From Psychromonas sp030397575 (lineage in GTDB: Bacteria; Pseudomonadota; Gammaproteobacteria; Enterobacterales; Psychromonadaceae): DNA of 64,000 nt. Numbering within the stretch: position 1 is the stretch's first letter; the number at the start of each line of letters is the position of its first letter. Below the pieces are notes generated by a model. It worked only from the letters and a program-made list of their open reading frames with translations. It was not told the origin of the DNA and searched no databases. Positions 8,396 to 17,335 of this stretch are shown here, piece after piece. The translations under genes were made by a program, and so were the position numbers. Location of the stretch: the NCBI RefSeq assembly GCF_046250175.1, contig NZ_CP176468.1. The stretch is one strand, 5' to 3'.

Positions 8396-10318
8396 TTATT
8401 CGATTAATCTTAGAAAATCGATCGCTTTATCAATATCTCTGGTACGCGGCATGCAAGGTAAACTATTAAGAAATAGATTGCCATATTTCCGGCTGACTAA
8501 TCGTGTATCACAGACGATTAATACCCCTTTATCTTGCTCTGCACGAATCAAACGTCCAACACCTTGCTTTAAGGTAATTACAGCTTGCGGTAATTGTACG
8601 TCAAAGAATGGGTCTTTACCTCTTAACTCGGCATCTTCCATGCGCGCTTTTAGTAATGGTTCTTCTGGTGACGCAAAAGGAATTTTGTCGATAATCACAC
8701 AGGACAAAGCTTGTCCTCTTACGTCAACACCTTCCCAAAAACTGCCCGTGGCCACTAACAACGCATTACCGTGACTGACAAACTCATCTAATAAAGCTTG
8801 TTTACTTTTCTCTCCTTGGAGTAGCACTGGCAAGGTTAAAGATTCCCTAAAAGCAGTTGCTAATTGATTCATCATAGAGTGACTAGTACACAGAAAAAAA
8901 CATCGCCCTTTACTCGCCCTGATAACCGGAGATAAAGTTTCAGCTAACTTATTTGCTAAACCAGGAGTCCCTGGCTCGGGTAATAATCGAGGAACGACAA
9001 ATAAGCTTTGCTGTTGATAGTTAAAAGGACTGCCTAATTGTAAACACTGTGCTCCGGTTAAACCGAGTAATTCTGTAAAATGCGAAAACTCCCCTTTTAC
9101 CGATAAAGTCGCAGACGTAAAAATCCAACTGGCTTGTTTTTTCTGACATTCAGATTGAAAACGTTGTGCCACACTTAAAGGCGTAATGTTTAATGAAAAA
9201 TGTTGTTTAGTGCATTCGTACCAATAGCTGAATCCACTTTCATTGGTGCTGTTTAGTTTTTCAAAAAGCAAAATATATTGATTAATTTTTTCAAAGCAAT
9301 GGTCTAATACTTCACTCTTACCCAAACGCTCAGTCACTACTTGCTTTAAAAACGTTAAAACTTGGCGTAACCGCGTTACATGCATTTGCATCGCGCGATC
9401 TTTACTTTTATCTCGCCAGCTTCCTGAACCTTTCTCCATGGCAAAGGCTAATCTGAAATCCAAAGATGCGGCTCTTAACTGTTCAGCAGCTTTAGCCATT
9501 TGTTTCGCTTCTTTTAATTCTGTGCGATAAACAAAATCAATCTCTTTAGCTAATTCGGTTAATTGCTTACTAGAAAGCATTTCGCCAAAATATTGACTCG
9601 CAATATCAGGTAACTGATGCGCTTCATCAAAAATGTAAGTATCTGCATCCGGAATTAACTTGCCGAACCCCGTTTCTTTAACGGCAAGATCAGCAAAAAA
9701 CAGATGGTGATTGATAACGATTACATCGGCATCCATAGCCTTGGTCCTTGCTTTTACTACAAAACAGTCTTCAAAACTTGGACATTCACGCCCTAAACAG
9801 TTGTCATTACTACTAGTAATTGAAGGTATAATCATTGCATCTTCAGGTAAATTATTTACTTCAGCAATATCCCCTGTAACCGTGCTCACAGACCATTCTT
9901 TAATGGCGACTAATTCACTGTGAAGGTTCGGTTGTTTAAACCGTGTTTCAAGCATGTACCGATTTAAACGTTCAGTACATAAATAATTGCCACGACCTTT
10001 CAACAAAGTGCAATGACCAGTAAATTGAGTCGCTTTTAATAAAGTAGGCAGGTCTTTAAAATAGAGTTGCTCTTGTAATGCTTTGCTTCCAGTGGAAATG
10101 ATTAACTTTTGTGACAGGCTTTTATCAAGATTTAATAAAGCCGGAGCTAAATAAGCAAAGGTTTTGCCTGTCCCCGTCTCAGCTTCAACTACCACTGATT
10201 GTTTTTGTTTAATCGCAGTATCAATGGATTCCGCCATTTTTACTTGTGCATCACGTCCTCGGAGATGTGGCAAGATAGCGGCAAGCGCGCCTGTAGGTGA
10301 AAAAAATGATGCAATCAA
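8396..10318 (-). CDS. yoaA: ATP-dependent DNA helicase YoaA (DinG/XPD family)
   Basis: 640 residues, as for E. coli YoaA. It is a superfamily 2 iron-sulfur helicase linked to DNA repair and replication-fork tolerance. Walker A is VEAETGTGKTFAYLAPALL at about residues 43-61, the DEAH box is in TYIFDEAHQLPD, and four Cys (one in NYLCTE, three in CLGRECPSFEDC) match the [4Fe-4S] cluster. The C-terminal motif VGRLIRAEQD is motif VI. The frame starts at a TTG (10318) preceded by GAAGAG at 9-base spacing. An ATT or ATC start a few codons upstream cannot be excluded, since there is no ATG before the conserved region. Confidence 0.93.
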   Translation of the reverse strand: MIASFFSPTGALAAILPHLRGRDAQVKMAESIDTAIKQKQSVVVEAETGTGKTFAYLAPALLNLDKSLSQKLIISTGSKALQEQLYFKDLPTLLKATQFTGHCTLLKGRGNYLCTERLNRYMLETRFKQPNLHSELVAIKEWSVSTVTGDIAEVNNLPEDAMIIPSITSSNDNCLGRECPSFEDCFVVKARTKAMDADVIVINHHLFFADLAVKETGFGKLIPDADTYIFDEAHQLPDIASQYFGEMLSSKQLTELAKEIDFVYRTELKEAKQMAKAAEQLRAASLDFRLAFAMEKGSGSWRDKSKDRAMQMHVTRLRQVLTFLKQVVTERLGKSEVLDHCFEKINQYILLFEKLNSTNESGFSYWYECTKQHFSLNITPLSVAQRFQSECQKKQASWIFTSATLSVKGEFSHFTELLGLTGAQCLQLGSPFNYQQQSLFVVPRLLPEPGTPGLANKLAETLSPVIRASKGRCFFLCTSHSMMNQLATAFRESLTLPVLLQGEKSKQALLDEFVSHGNALLVATGSFWEGVDVRGQALSCVIIDKIPFASPEEPLLKARMEDAELRGKDPFFDVQLPQAVITLKQGVGRLIRAEQDKGVLIVCDTRLVSRKYGNLFLNSLPCMPRTRDIDKAIDFLRLIE

Positions 10319-10584
10319 ATCAATAAGCTCTTCAGTAATAGCGATTTAAAATGTTGATTATAATTTTCAACATAGATTAATAAACTTGATTCTACGTTAT
10401 TTCATCCTCACTGAATATCTATTGCAACGTATTAACAAATAATTTACTTCAAAGTATTACTTTAATTTTAAACCGTATAATACGCAGTAAATAATTAGTT
10501 TTTAATACTTTATTCATGATGATTAACGCTTTTTATTTTTTCTCAGAGTCTTTACAATAGCCGTCATTGATAAGAGGAATCACA

Positions 10585-10749
10585 ATGAACCGTAAAAAGA
10601 AGATAAATAGCATTTTAAAGAAACGTCTGAAGAAAATTAATGCTAAAAATGCACCTGCAAGCAAAGAGAAATATATCTCTAAAGCAGAGAGAGCTAAATT
10701 AGAAGCAGAAGAACAAACGACTACGGACATTGAAGCAACGGCTAATTAA
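10585..10749 (+). CDS. DUF2986 small basic protein
   Basis: 54 residues from ATG 10585, preceded by AAGAGGAA at good spacing. An in-frame start 6 codons earlier has no ribosome site and is not conserved. The N-terminus NRKKKINSILKKRLKK is extremely basic, followed by KYISKAERAKLEAEE. This is the DUF2986 pattern found in Vibrio, Shewanella and relatives. The function is unknown; the charge suggests nucleic acid or ribosome binding, which is inference. It is divergent from yoaA. Confidence 0.85.
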   Translation: MNRKKKINSILKKRLKKINAKNAPASKEKYISKAERAKLEAEEQTTTDIEATAN

Positions 10750-11135
10750 CATCAATAGTTGCCACAGATATACCACCTAGATTTTGCTGGGGAGCTTTCA
10801 TTGAATGATTAACTTTTTCAATCAAGGCTCTTCTAGATATTCCCCCCTGTTTGTTAATAAACCCATTTTTTCTTACATATAATGTTTAAGCTATTTTTTT
10901 AAATTGCTTAACACCAAATCGACACTTCTTATTTTACAAATAATCCACATTTTCAACTAAAAACCAATCAATTTTAATTTTTGGCTTGTTAATTGCTAGT
11001 ATTTAGTTAGATATATAACGACAAATTTAAGTCACCCTATTTTAAAATAGTTTTTAAAGATGTCGCGAATTTAACGCATACATAGAGTGATAATGCTTGC
11101 ATTATCCTTATCAATGCTAAACGCATGGATGATTA
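10750..11135 (+). other. Intergenic region holding the flgH promoter
   Basis: 386 bases between the DUF2986 gene and flgH. It holds the sigma-54 promoter described separately at 10982-10997, about 140 bases before the flgH start. Otherwise it is AT-rich; I see no gene, tRNA or clear terminator in it. Confidence 0.6.
10982..10997 (+). promoter_or_regulatory. Sigma-54 promoter for flgH-flgT
   Basis: TGGCTTGTTAATTGCT matches the -24/-12 consensus (TGGCACG-N4-TTGCT), with exactly 10 bases between the invariant GG and GC. Class III flagellar operons in polar-flagellated vibrios and relatives use RpoN with FlrC, so the promoter type fits the genes downstream. The leader to the ATG would be about 125-130 bases. 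Confidence 0.75.
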
Positions 11136-11903
11136 ATGATGAAAAAAATCACAGCTTTATTATCTGTCGCCATCTTGTCTGGTTGTGCCAACTTTGGTCA
11201 ACAAGAGGTGGTTGTAGATGAAAACTCAGAAACAACAGAGATAATTCCAGAAGAAACTGGCCGTCAAATAACACAAAGAGATAAAGACGAAACGCCAGTA
11301 CCCGGTGACCCCTATTACTCTCCAGTGGAGCCTAGCAAAGCACCGATACCAGTACAAATTACAGGCTCTTTATTCAATGACAGTACTTCTACTGACTTGT
11401 ATAGCTACTCACCAAAGTTTAACGTGGGTGACATCATCAATGTTGTATTAGAAGAGGAAACAGTTGCCACTAAATCGGCCAGCACTAACCTCTCTAATGA
11501 TAATACTTACAACCTTGATCCGATTAAAATACCGGGTGGTAACCTCACGGTCAATGACAAAGAAGTGGAGTTAGGAGTTAGCCAAGACCAAAGCTTTGGT
11601 GGTGAATCGGGCAGCAGTCAAAGCCATAGTTTAAGTGCGCAAATAACGGTATCGGTAATTGAAGTATTAAATAACGGTAATTTATTAGTACGTGGTGAAA
11701 AATGGTTGTTAATCAATAACGGTAAAGAATATATCCGTCTTACAGGCATTATAAGACCAAGAGATGTAACGGAAGATAATTCCGTCGACTCTTATCAAGT
11801 GGCAGACAGTCGGATAGAGTTTAGTGCAACTGGGGAACATGCTGAAATGCAAACACGTGGTTGGTTATCATCTTTATTTAGCGGCAGTTTATGGCCAATC
11901 TAG
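11136..11903 (+). CDS. flgH: Flagellar L-ring protein FlgH
   Basis: 255 residues. It has a lipoprotein signal peptide with the lipobox LSGC (Cys17), as expected for the outer-membrane L-ring of the basal body. The C-terminal two thirds match FlgH: GSLFNDSTSTDLYSY, FNVGDIINVVLEEET, the beta-rich region SAQITVSVIEVLNNGNLLVRG, EYIRLTGIIRPRDV and the ending YQVADSRIEF...GWLSSLF. An inserted acidic, Pro-rich segment follows the lipobox (about 20-75). A Met-Met start is present (11136 or 11139). It is followed 10 bases later by flgT. The usual neighbours flgG and flgI are absent, which is unusual. Confidence 0.9.
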   Translation: MMKKITALLSVAILSGCANFGQQEVVVDENSETTEIIPEETGRQITQRDKDETPVPGDPYYSPVEPSKAPIPVQITGSLFNDSTSTDLYSYSPKFNVGDIINVVLEEETVATKSASTNLSNDNTYNLDPIKIPGGNLTVNDKEVELGVSQDQSFGGESGSSQSHSLSAQITVSVIEVLNNGNLLVRGEKWLLINNGKEYIRLTGIIRPRDVTEDNSVDSYQVADSRIEFSATGEHAEMQTRGWLSSLFSGSLWPI

Positions 11904-11913
11904 AGGTAATTAA

Positions 11914-13146
11914 ATGAAATTGACTAAAAAACTATTGCCGCTACTTATACTTAGCTCTTTTACTGCTAATGCACAATGGTATTCAAGTGAAGGTAGAGCA
12001 GTATTAAATGAACAAGATATAGACCAATCGCGTACCAATGCCATCTCTGATGCGATGGTGACGGTTTTGCGTTCGGCAGGCACCAGTGCAGAGAGTGTAC
12101 AAGTAATACAAGAAGGTGTTTTAGAAGTTGATAAGCTAATGCTTAAGACCAATGGTGAAATCCACGATATGCGTATTGTTCACGAAGAGATCATTGGTGG
12201 TTATTATACGGTCGAAGTAGAAGCTGATATCTACCCTTTTTCGACTTGCCCGCAAGAGAAATATGCAAAAAGCATTTTTGTTGGCCCATTTAATTTAGAA
12301 GATCGCAAAGATGCTCAACTAGGTGCCATTTATAATAGTGATGAAGTCATTACAAAACGGCTATTTAAAGAGCTAAAAGGAGAATCAAATAAATTAGATC
12401 CTAGACATGTCATGACACAACAAATCGCCTTTACTAATAACAGTGAAGGTGATGTTGAATTACAAACATTAAAAGTAGCCAAAGATGTAGCCGCTAAATA
12501 TGATGTTCAATATCTGGTCTTTGGTGTATTAAAAGATATGTCAGACTACTATGAAACAACGACTTACACATTCAGCGAAGAGACGGTACATAAACGTAAC
12601 TTTAAAATGCAGGTCTATTTAGTTGATGCAATTAATCAGCTTACTCTATTCCAAAAAGAATATGCAGCGATTAGTCAATGGCCTTATGAATTAACACAAC
12701 GTTTTGATCCTAACAGTTTATCTTTTTGGCAAACAGATTATGGGTATGCTATCGATCTTAAAATAAATGAAGCAGTAAGGGATGTGAGACAAGCACTTTA
12801 TTGTCAGCCAACGATGGCGACAATTATCGCTAAATACAACGATCAACTAGTGATGAACCTAGGACATCGCAATGGTGTTAAAAAAGGAGATAAATTTCAG
12901 CTAATCCGTAGCCAATTTCTTTCTCATCAAACATCACAACTTCCAAACTCAATTTTTATGCCTGATGACATATTATTGTCTGTTGTATCAGTACAAGCAG
13001 ATCGTGCCATATTAAAAACCAACGACCCTATTGATATGAGCAATATTCAAATAAGAGATATGTTAACCCCTGCAGATCAAATGACGCTGCAGCGCTTGCA
13101 ACACAAAATTACGGCAAATAATCCTACCAACAGGAGTGTATACTAA
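11914..13146 (+). CDS. flgT: Flagellar H-ring protein FlgT
   Basis: 410 residues, with a cleavable signal peptide ending near FTANAQ. FlgT forms the H ring around the LP ring in Na+-driven polar flagella (Vibrio type). The family features are an N-terminal domain starting WYSSEGRAVL and a middle domain with SIFVGPFNLEDRKDAQLG and KYDVQYLVFGVL. The C-terminal domain includes LGHRNGVKKGDKFQL. The ATG lies 10 bases after flgH. Its TAA overlaps the ATG of the next gene by one base (TAATG). Presence of FlgT suggests a Na+-powered flagellum somewhere in this genome. Confidence 0.88.
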   Translation: MKLTKKLLPLLILSSFTANAQWYSSEGRAVLNEQDIDQSRTNAISDAMVTVLRSAGTSAESVQVIQEGVLEVDKLMLKTNGEIHDMRIVHEEIIGGYYTVEVEADIYPFSTCPQEKYAKSIFVGPFNLEDRKDAQLGAIYNSDEVITKRLFKELKGESNKLDPRHVMTQQIAFTNNSEGDVELQTLKVAKDVAAKYDVQYLVFGVLKDMSDYYETTTYTFSEETVHKRNFKMQVYLVDAINQLTLFQKEYAAISQWPYELTQRFDPNSLSFWQTDYGYAIDLKINEAVRDVRQALYCQPTMATIIAKYNDQLVMNLGHRNGVKKGDKFQLIRSQFLSHQTSQLPNSIFMPDDILLSVVSVQADRAILKTNDPIDMSNIQIRDMLTPADQMTLQRLQHKITANNPTNRSVY

Positions 13147-13691
13147 TGTCAACAATCAACAGTGCAGCAAGCAGCCTGCAAAGCTTATCCAGTAGTTTAG
13201 ATTCAAAAGGTACTGCGACTGCTAGTCAGTTACTTGGAGAGAACTTTGAAAACATCTTGTCTTCGGAAATACAAGGTAAAGAATCACTATTAACAGCAAG
13301 TACAGGTAACATTAAAGACAGCCTTGAAGGTGTATTTAATGAACTAAAATTAGGTATTGCCACCTCTTTTGTTGCTGGGCTTTCTGGTGATGATAGCGCG
13401 ACATCAACCGGAGAAAGTACTGACACAGCAAAAACAGATAGTACGCTTGAACAAGCTACTAATACGGAAAGTTCTGAGGCACTAGCTTCTGATTCTGATT
13501 CTGATTCTGAACAAGATGAAACAACTGCTGAAGAATCAGAATTAAGTGCATTAGATATTCAACAAACAGCAGATGATGCTGTAGACACTTTACAATCAGC
13601 AGCCCTTGATAGCATCTCAATTGAATCAGAGACTAAAAATGCCATTTCAATGTTGCAAGAAAAGCTGCGTGAAAGCATGGAAGGTAAATAG
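13146..13691 (+). CDS. Acidic, Ser/Thr-rich protein in the flgHT operon
   Basis: 181 residues, with no signal peptide, membrane helix or Cys. The N-terminus (SAASSLQSLSSSL) is rich in Ser and could form an amphipathic helix. The centre (about 85-135) is low complexity with a SDSDSDSEQDE run. The C-terminus (about 140-180) is a predicted helix with heptad-like hydrophobics. The start overlaps the flgT stop by one base, so it is translationally coupled. The composition resembles secreted or flexible flagellar accessory proteins, but I recognise no family. A flagellar role is inferred from position only. Confidence 0.7.
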   Translation: MSTINSAASSLQSLSSSLDSKGTATASQLLGENFENILSSEIQGKESLLTASTGNIKDSLEGVFNELKLGIATSFVAGLSGDDSATSTGESTDTAKTDSTLEQATNTESSEALASDSDSDSEQDETTAEESELSALDIQQTADDAVDTLQSAALDSISIESETKNAISMLQEKLRESMEGK

Positions 13692-13770
13692 ATGAGCATG
13701 CAATGAGTAGTGATTTAATTATAAACTGCTCTTTTATATTAAATATATCTTAGATATACACAAAAAACAG

Positions 13771-13799
13771 TTCACATTTAAAGTTTAGATTGGTACTCT
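13771..13799 (+). promoter_or_regulatory. Possible his operon promoter
   Basis: TTCACA and TACTCT are 17 bases apart and about 36 bases before the leader peptide. The -35 fits sigma-70 well and the -10 poorly, so this is a weak candidate. Confidence 0.35.
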
Positions 13800-13834
13800 A
13801 ATCGCAATTAAATTTTAAAGAGTTTTAAATCACA

Positions 13835-13879
13835 ATGAATAATGACATTCTGAAAGCACATCATCATCATATTACCTAA
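13835..13879 (+). CDS. hisL: his operon leader peptide
   Basis: A 14-codon frame (MNNDILKAHHHHIT) starts at ATG 13835, with AAAGAG about 15 bases upstream. It contains four consecutive CAT histidine codons followed by a stop, as expected for an attenuation leader that measures charged tRNA-His. Enterobacterial leaders carry seven His codons, so this one is shorter. It is followed by the attenuator hairpin and hisG. Confidence 0.9.
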   Translation: MNNDILKAHHHHIT

Positions 13880-13937
13880 TCTTTCAGGATTTTTTCTTGG
13901 AAGAGATGTTACGTGCTTCCAGTGGTTAACCAAATAC

Positions 13938-13970
13938 AAACCCTCGGAAGTAAAATCCCGGGGGTTTTTT
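13938..13970 (+). terminator. his attenuator (terminator)
   Basis: A GC-rich stem (AAACCCTCGG pairing with CCGGGGGTTT, one G-T pair) ends in six T bases, 27 bases before hisG. Together with the His-rich leader peptide it forms a classical transcription attenuator. Confidence 0.88.
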
Positions 13971-13996
13971 AGTTTTAAAAGGAAGGAAAAATAGTT

Positions 13997-14893
13997 ATGC
14001 CAGAGCAACGTTTAAGAATTGCGATACAGAAGAAAGGCCGTTTAAGTGATGATACGGTTAAATTATTAAAAGCATGTGGAATCAAAGTTAATCTGAACAC
14101 TCAACGTTTAATTGCACACAGTGAAAACATGCCAATTGATATTCTTCGTGTTCGTGATGACGATATTCCAGGTTTAGTGATGGATGGTGTCGTTGATTTA
14201 GGTTTTATTGGTCAAAATGTACTTGAAGAAGAAAGCATGATGCGCCAAGTAGCTAATGAACCAACTGCTCATAAAGTAGTGAAAGAACTAGCTTTTGGGG
14301 AATGTCGTTTCTCACTAGCTGTAGACAATGATTTTGATTACCAAGGTGTTCAATCATTAGCAAACATGCGTATTGCAACTACTTACGTTCACATCCTAAA
14401 ACGTTTTATGGAAGAAGCTAACGTACCTTACACATCTTGTATGTTAACAGGTTCTGTAGAAGTTGCTCCGCGCGCTGGTTTAGCTGATGCGATTTGTGAC
14501 CTTGTTTCTACAGGTGCAACGTTAGAAGCAAACGGTCTTAAAGAAGTAGAAGTCATCTATCGCTCTACCGCAGTATTAATGCAACGTGATGAAGCTCTGA
14601 GTGATGACAAGCAAGAACTAGTAAACCGAATTCTTACTCGTATTGACGGAGTACAAACAGCTAAAGAATCAAAATACATCATGCTTAATGCTCCAAAAGC
14701 GAATTTAACTGAGATTACTAACCTACTACCTGGTTCTGATTTACCAACGGTAATGGAATTAGCAGGCAGCACAGATCACGTAGCACTGCATGTAGTAAGT
14801 AAAGAAAACCTTTTCTGGGAAACAATGGAACAATTGAAAGCACTAGGTGCAAGTTCAATTCTCGTATTACCTATTGAAAAAATGATGGAGTAG
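13997..14893 (+). CDS. hisG: ATP phosphoribosyltransferase
   Basis: 298 residues, the long HisG form with a C-terminal regulatory ACT-like domain. It catalyses the first and feedback-inhibited step of histidine synthesis: ATP + PRPP to phosphoribosyl-ATP. The N-terminal RLRIAIQKKGRLSDD and the PRPP loop region GLADAICDLVSTGATLEANG are diagnostic. It is the first structural gene of the operon, with GGAAGGA before ATG 13997. hisD follows 8 bases after its stop. Confidence 0.97.
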   Translation: MPEQRLRIAIQKKGRLSDDTVKLLKACGIKVNLNTQRLIAHSENMPIDILRVRDDDIPGLVMDGVVDLGFIGQNVLEEESMMRQVANEPTAHKVVKELAFGECRFSLAVDNDFDYQGVQSLANMRIATTYVHILKRFMEEANVPYTSCMLTGSVEVAPRAGLADAICDLVSTGATLEANGLKEVEVIYRSTAVLMQRDEALSDDKQELVNRILTRIDGVQTAKESKYIMLNAPKANLTEITNLLPGSDLPTVMELAGSTDHVALHVVSKENLFWETMEQLKALGASSILVLPIEKMME

Positions 14894-14901
14894 TCCAAAC
14901 C

Positions 14902-16197
14902 ATGGGAATGCAAACAGTCAACTGGGAACAATTAACATCTGATCAGCAAGCAGAATTGCTTGCTCGACCAGCAATGGCAGATTCATCAGGTTTAACGGGG
15001 ACTGTTGCTGATATCATCGCTAATATTCGTCAACAAGGTGACCAAGCTTTATTGGAATACACTAAACGTTTTGACAAATTAGAGGGTGATAATATCACCC
15101 TGAACACGAGTGATATTGAAGCAGCAACCGCACGTTTAGATGATGATATTAAAGATGCAATTAAAGTAGCTTATCAACAAGTTGTTAAATTTCATCAGGC
15201 ACAACAGCAGGATGTTATTCGTGTTGAAACCATGCCAGGCGTAGTATGTGAAATGCATACGCAAGCAATTGAATCAGTTGGCTTGTATATCCCTGGTGGA
15301 AGTGCCCCGCTACCTTCAACAGTAATTATGACCGGTGCACCAGCACAAATTGCAGGCTGCTCACGTTTAGTACTGTGTTCTCCACCGCCATTAGCTGATG
15401 AGATACTATATGCAGCGTCACTATGTGGTGTTACAGAAATCTACTCTGTAGGCGGTGCACAAGCTATTGCGGCATTAGCTTACGGAACAGAAACAATCAA
15501 AGCGGTTGATAAAATATTCGGTCCAGGTAACTCATTTGTTACCGAAGCAAAACGTCAAGTAAGTAATGATTTTGCTGGTGCAGCTATCGATATGCCTGCC
15601 GGACCATCAGAAGTATTAGTTATTGCAGATGAAGATGCAGATCCTGCTTTCATTGCATCTGACTTGTTATCACAAGCAGAACATGGCCATGACTCACAAA
15701 CTATTTTAGTCACACCAAGTGCATTTATTGCAGAGCAAACTGCGATTGAAATCGATAGTCAATTAGCGGTATTAGAGAGACGTGAGATCGCTGAAAAAGC
15801 CATTGCTAATAGTGTTAGTATTGTTTGCAAAGATATTCAGCAAGCGATTAAAATTTCAAATCGTTATGCACCTGAGCATTTGATCGTACAAACTGAAAAT
15901 CCAAGAGAGATTCAACCGCAACTTAAAAATGCGGGTTCTATCTTCTTAGGCGCATGGACACCTGAATCAGTAGGTGATTATGCAAGCGGCACTAATCATG
16001 TATTGCCGACTTACGGTTACACTAAAACCTATTCAAGTTTAGGCTTAGCTGACTTTGTAAAACGTTACACAGTTCAAGAACTAACACAACAAGGTTTGCG
16101 TAATCTAGCGCCAGCAGTAACTCGCTTAGCAGCGGCTGAAGGATTAACTGCACACAAACGTGCAGTAACCATTCGCATGGAAAAATTAGATAAGTAA
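14902..16197 (+). CDS. hisD: Histidinol dehydrogenase
   Basis: 431 residues. This zinc- and NAD-dependent enzyme makes the last two oxidations, histidinol to histidine. Family motifs seen: YIPGGSAPLPSTVIMTG, the GGAQAIAALAYGT region, KIFGPGNSFVTEAK, DMPAGPSEVLVIAD, AEHGHDSQ (zinc and catalytic His region) and APEHLIVQ. ATG 14902 is followed by a second in-frame ATG two codons later, either of which could be used. Confidence 0.97.
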   Translation: MGMQTVNWEQLTSDQQAELLARPAMADSSGLTGTVADIIANIRQQGDQALLEYTKRFDKLEGDNITLNTSDIEAATARLDDDIKDAIKVAYQQVVKFHQAQQQDVIRVETMPGVVCEMHTQAIESVGLYIPGGSAPLPSTVIMTGAPAQIAGCSRLVLCSPPPLADEILYAASLCGVTEIYSVGGAQAIAALAYGTETIKAVDKIFGPGNSFVTEAKRQVSNDFAGAAIDMPAGPSEVLVIADEDADPAFIASDLLSQAEHGHDSQTILVTPSAFIAEQTAIEIDSQLAVLERREIAEKAIANSVSIVCKDIQQAIKISNRYAPEHLIVQTENPREIQPQLKNAGSIFLGAWTPESVGDYASGTNHVLPTYGYTKTYSSLGLADFVKRYTVQELTQQGLRNLAPAVTRLAAAEGLTAHKRAVTIRMEKLDK

Positions 16198-16206
16198 TAG
16201 ACTATC

Positions 16207-16230
16207 GCCTGAGTAGTTCGCTGCTCAGGC
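16207..16230 (+). other. Intercistronic UUCG hairpin between hisD and hisC
   Basis: A 10-bp stem GCCTGAGTAG with a TTCG tetraloop and its complement lies in the 57-base gap. There is no T run after it, so it is more likely an RNA stability or processing element than a terminator. Confidence 0.6.
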
Positions 16231-16254
16231 ATTCGTTAGGGAAGAAGGATCACG

Positions 16255-17325
16255 ATGAGTAATATAATAAAGCTTGCTAGAAAAACCGTACAAGCGTTAA
16301 CCCCTTACCTTTCAGCCCGCCGTATTGGTGGCAAAGGAGATGTTTGGTTAAATGCGAATGAAGCTCCTGACTGCAGTGACTACCAACTAGATTCATCACA
16401 CCTCAATCGTTACCCAGAATTTCAACCACCTCAAATCATTAATGCCTACGCAGCTTATTCCAAGCTTAATACAGACCAAATATTAACAACTCGCGGTGCC
16501 GATGAGAGTATCGAAGTGTTAATAAGAACATTTTGCGAAGCAGATCTAGATAGCATCTTAATTTGTCCTCCTACTTATGGAATGTATGCGATCAGCGCTG
16601 AAACATGTGGTGTAGGTGTTAAAGAAGTTGCACTACAAACTAATTATGATGTTGATTATGAAGCAGTTAAACAAGCGGTATTAGACTCTGAAGGACACAT
16701 TAAAATCGTTTTCCTTTGTGCACCGAATAATCCAACTGGTAATATGCTAGATCAACGGAAGTTAGCCGCTCTATTAACTGCAACCGAAGGCAAAGCATTA
16801 ATCGTTGCCGATGAAGCTTATATCGAATTCTGTCCTGAGTTTACCCAAACCAGCTTAATTACGAAACATGAAAACTTAGTTATTACACGTACCCTTTCTA
16901 AAGCATTTGCACTTGCATCAATTCGTTGTGGTTTTACCTTAGCGCAAGCAAGTGTAATCGAAATGATGGCTAAGGTTATTGCTCCTTATCCAGTACCTGG
17001 TCCCGTTGCACAGATTGCTGCACAAGCACTCTCTGCTCAGGGTTTAGAAGTGATGCGTGACAGAGTAGTCGTATTAAATAATAACCGACAAGTACTTGCT
17101 AATGCAGTCAATCAACTAGACTGCGTCACCGAAGTATTCCCTACTACAGGTAATTTTCTATTAGTACGTTTTAAAAATTCAGCTAAAGTGTTTAAGGCTT
17201 TTGCAGATGACGGTATTATTATGCGCGACTTTGCCAATAAACCACGTTTAGAAAATTGTATTCGCATTACTATCGGTACTAGCGAAGAAATGAACAAAAC
17301 TTTAAATACATTAAGAGCACTGTAG
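16255..17325 (+). CDS. hisC: Histidinol-phosphate aminotransferase
   Basis: 356 residues. A fold-type I PLP enzyme that converts imidazole acetol phosphate and glutamate to histidinol phosphate. The PLP lysine lies in TRTLSKAFALASIRCGF; other motifs are LNANEAPD, TRGADESIEVLIR, CAPNNPTGN and VADEAYIEF. The ATG follows GAAGAAGGA. It comes after the UUCG hairpin and precedes hisB by 10 bases. Confidence 0.97.
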   Translation: MSNIIKLARKTVQALTPYLSARRIGGKGDVWLNANEAPDCSDYQLDSSHLNRYPEFQPPQIINAYAAYSKLNTDQILTTRGADESIEVLIRTFCEADLDSILICPPTYGMYAISAETCGVGVKEVALQTNYDVDYEAVKQAVLDSEGHIKIVFLCAPNNPTGNMLDQRKLAALLTATEGKALIVADEAYIEFCPEFTQTSLITKHENLVITRTLSKAFALASIRCGFTLAQASVIEMMAKVIAPYPVPGPVAQIAAQALSAQGLEVMRDRVVVLNNNRQVLANAVNQLDCVTEVFPTTGNFLLVRFKNSAKVFKAFADDGIIMRDFANKPRLENCIRITIGTSEEMNKTLNTLRAL

Positions 17326-17335
17326 GAACCCCATT

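Noticed and set aside
10533..10730. Open frame on the minus strand over the DUF2986 gene
   Set aside because: It is a shadow of the DUF2986 frame, which has a good ribosome site and a known family pattern; the hydrophobic, Leu/Phe-rich translation is what antisense of Lys-rich codons gives.
13808..14008. Minus-strand frame across the his leader
   Set aside because: It covers the leader peptide, attenuator and hisG start on the other strand and has no supporting features.
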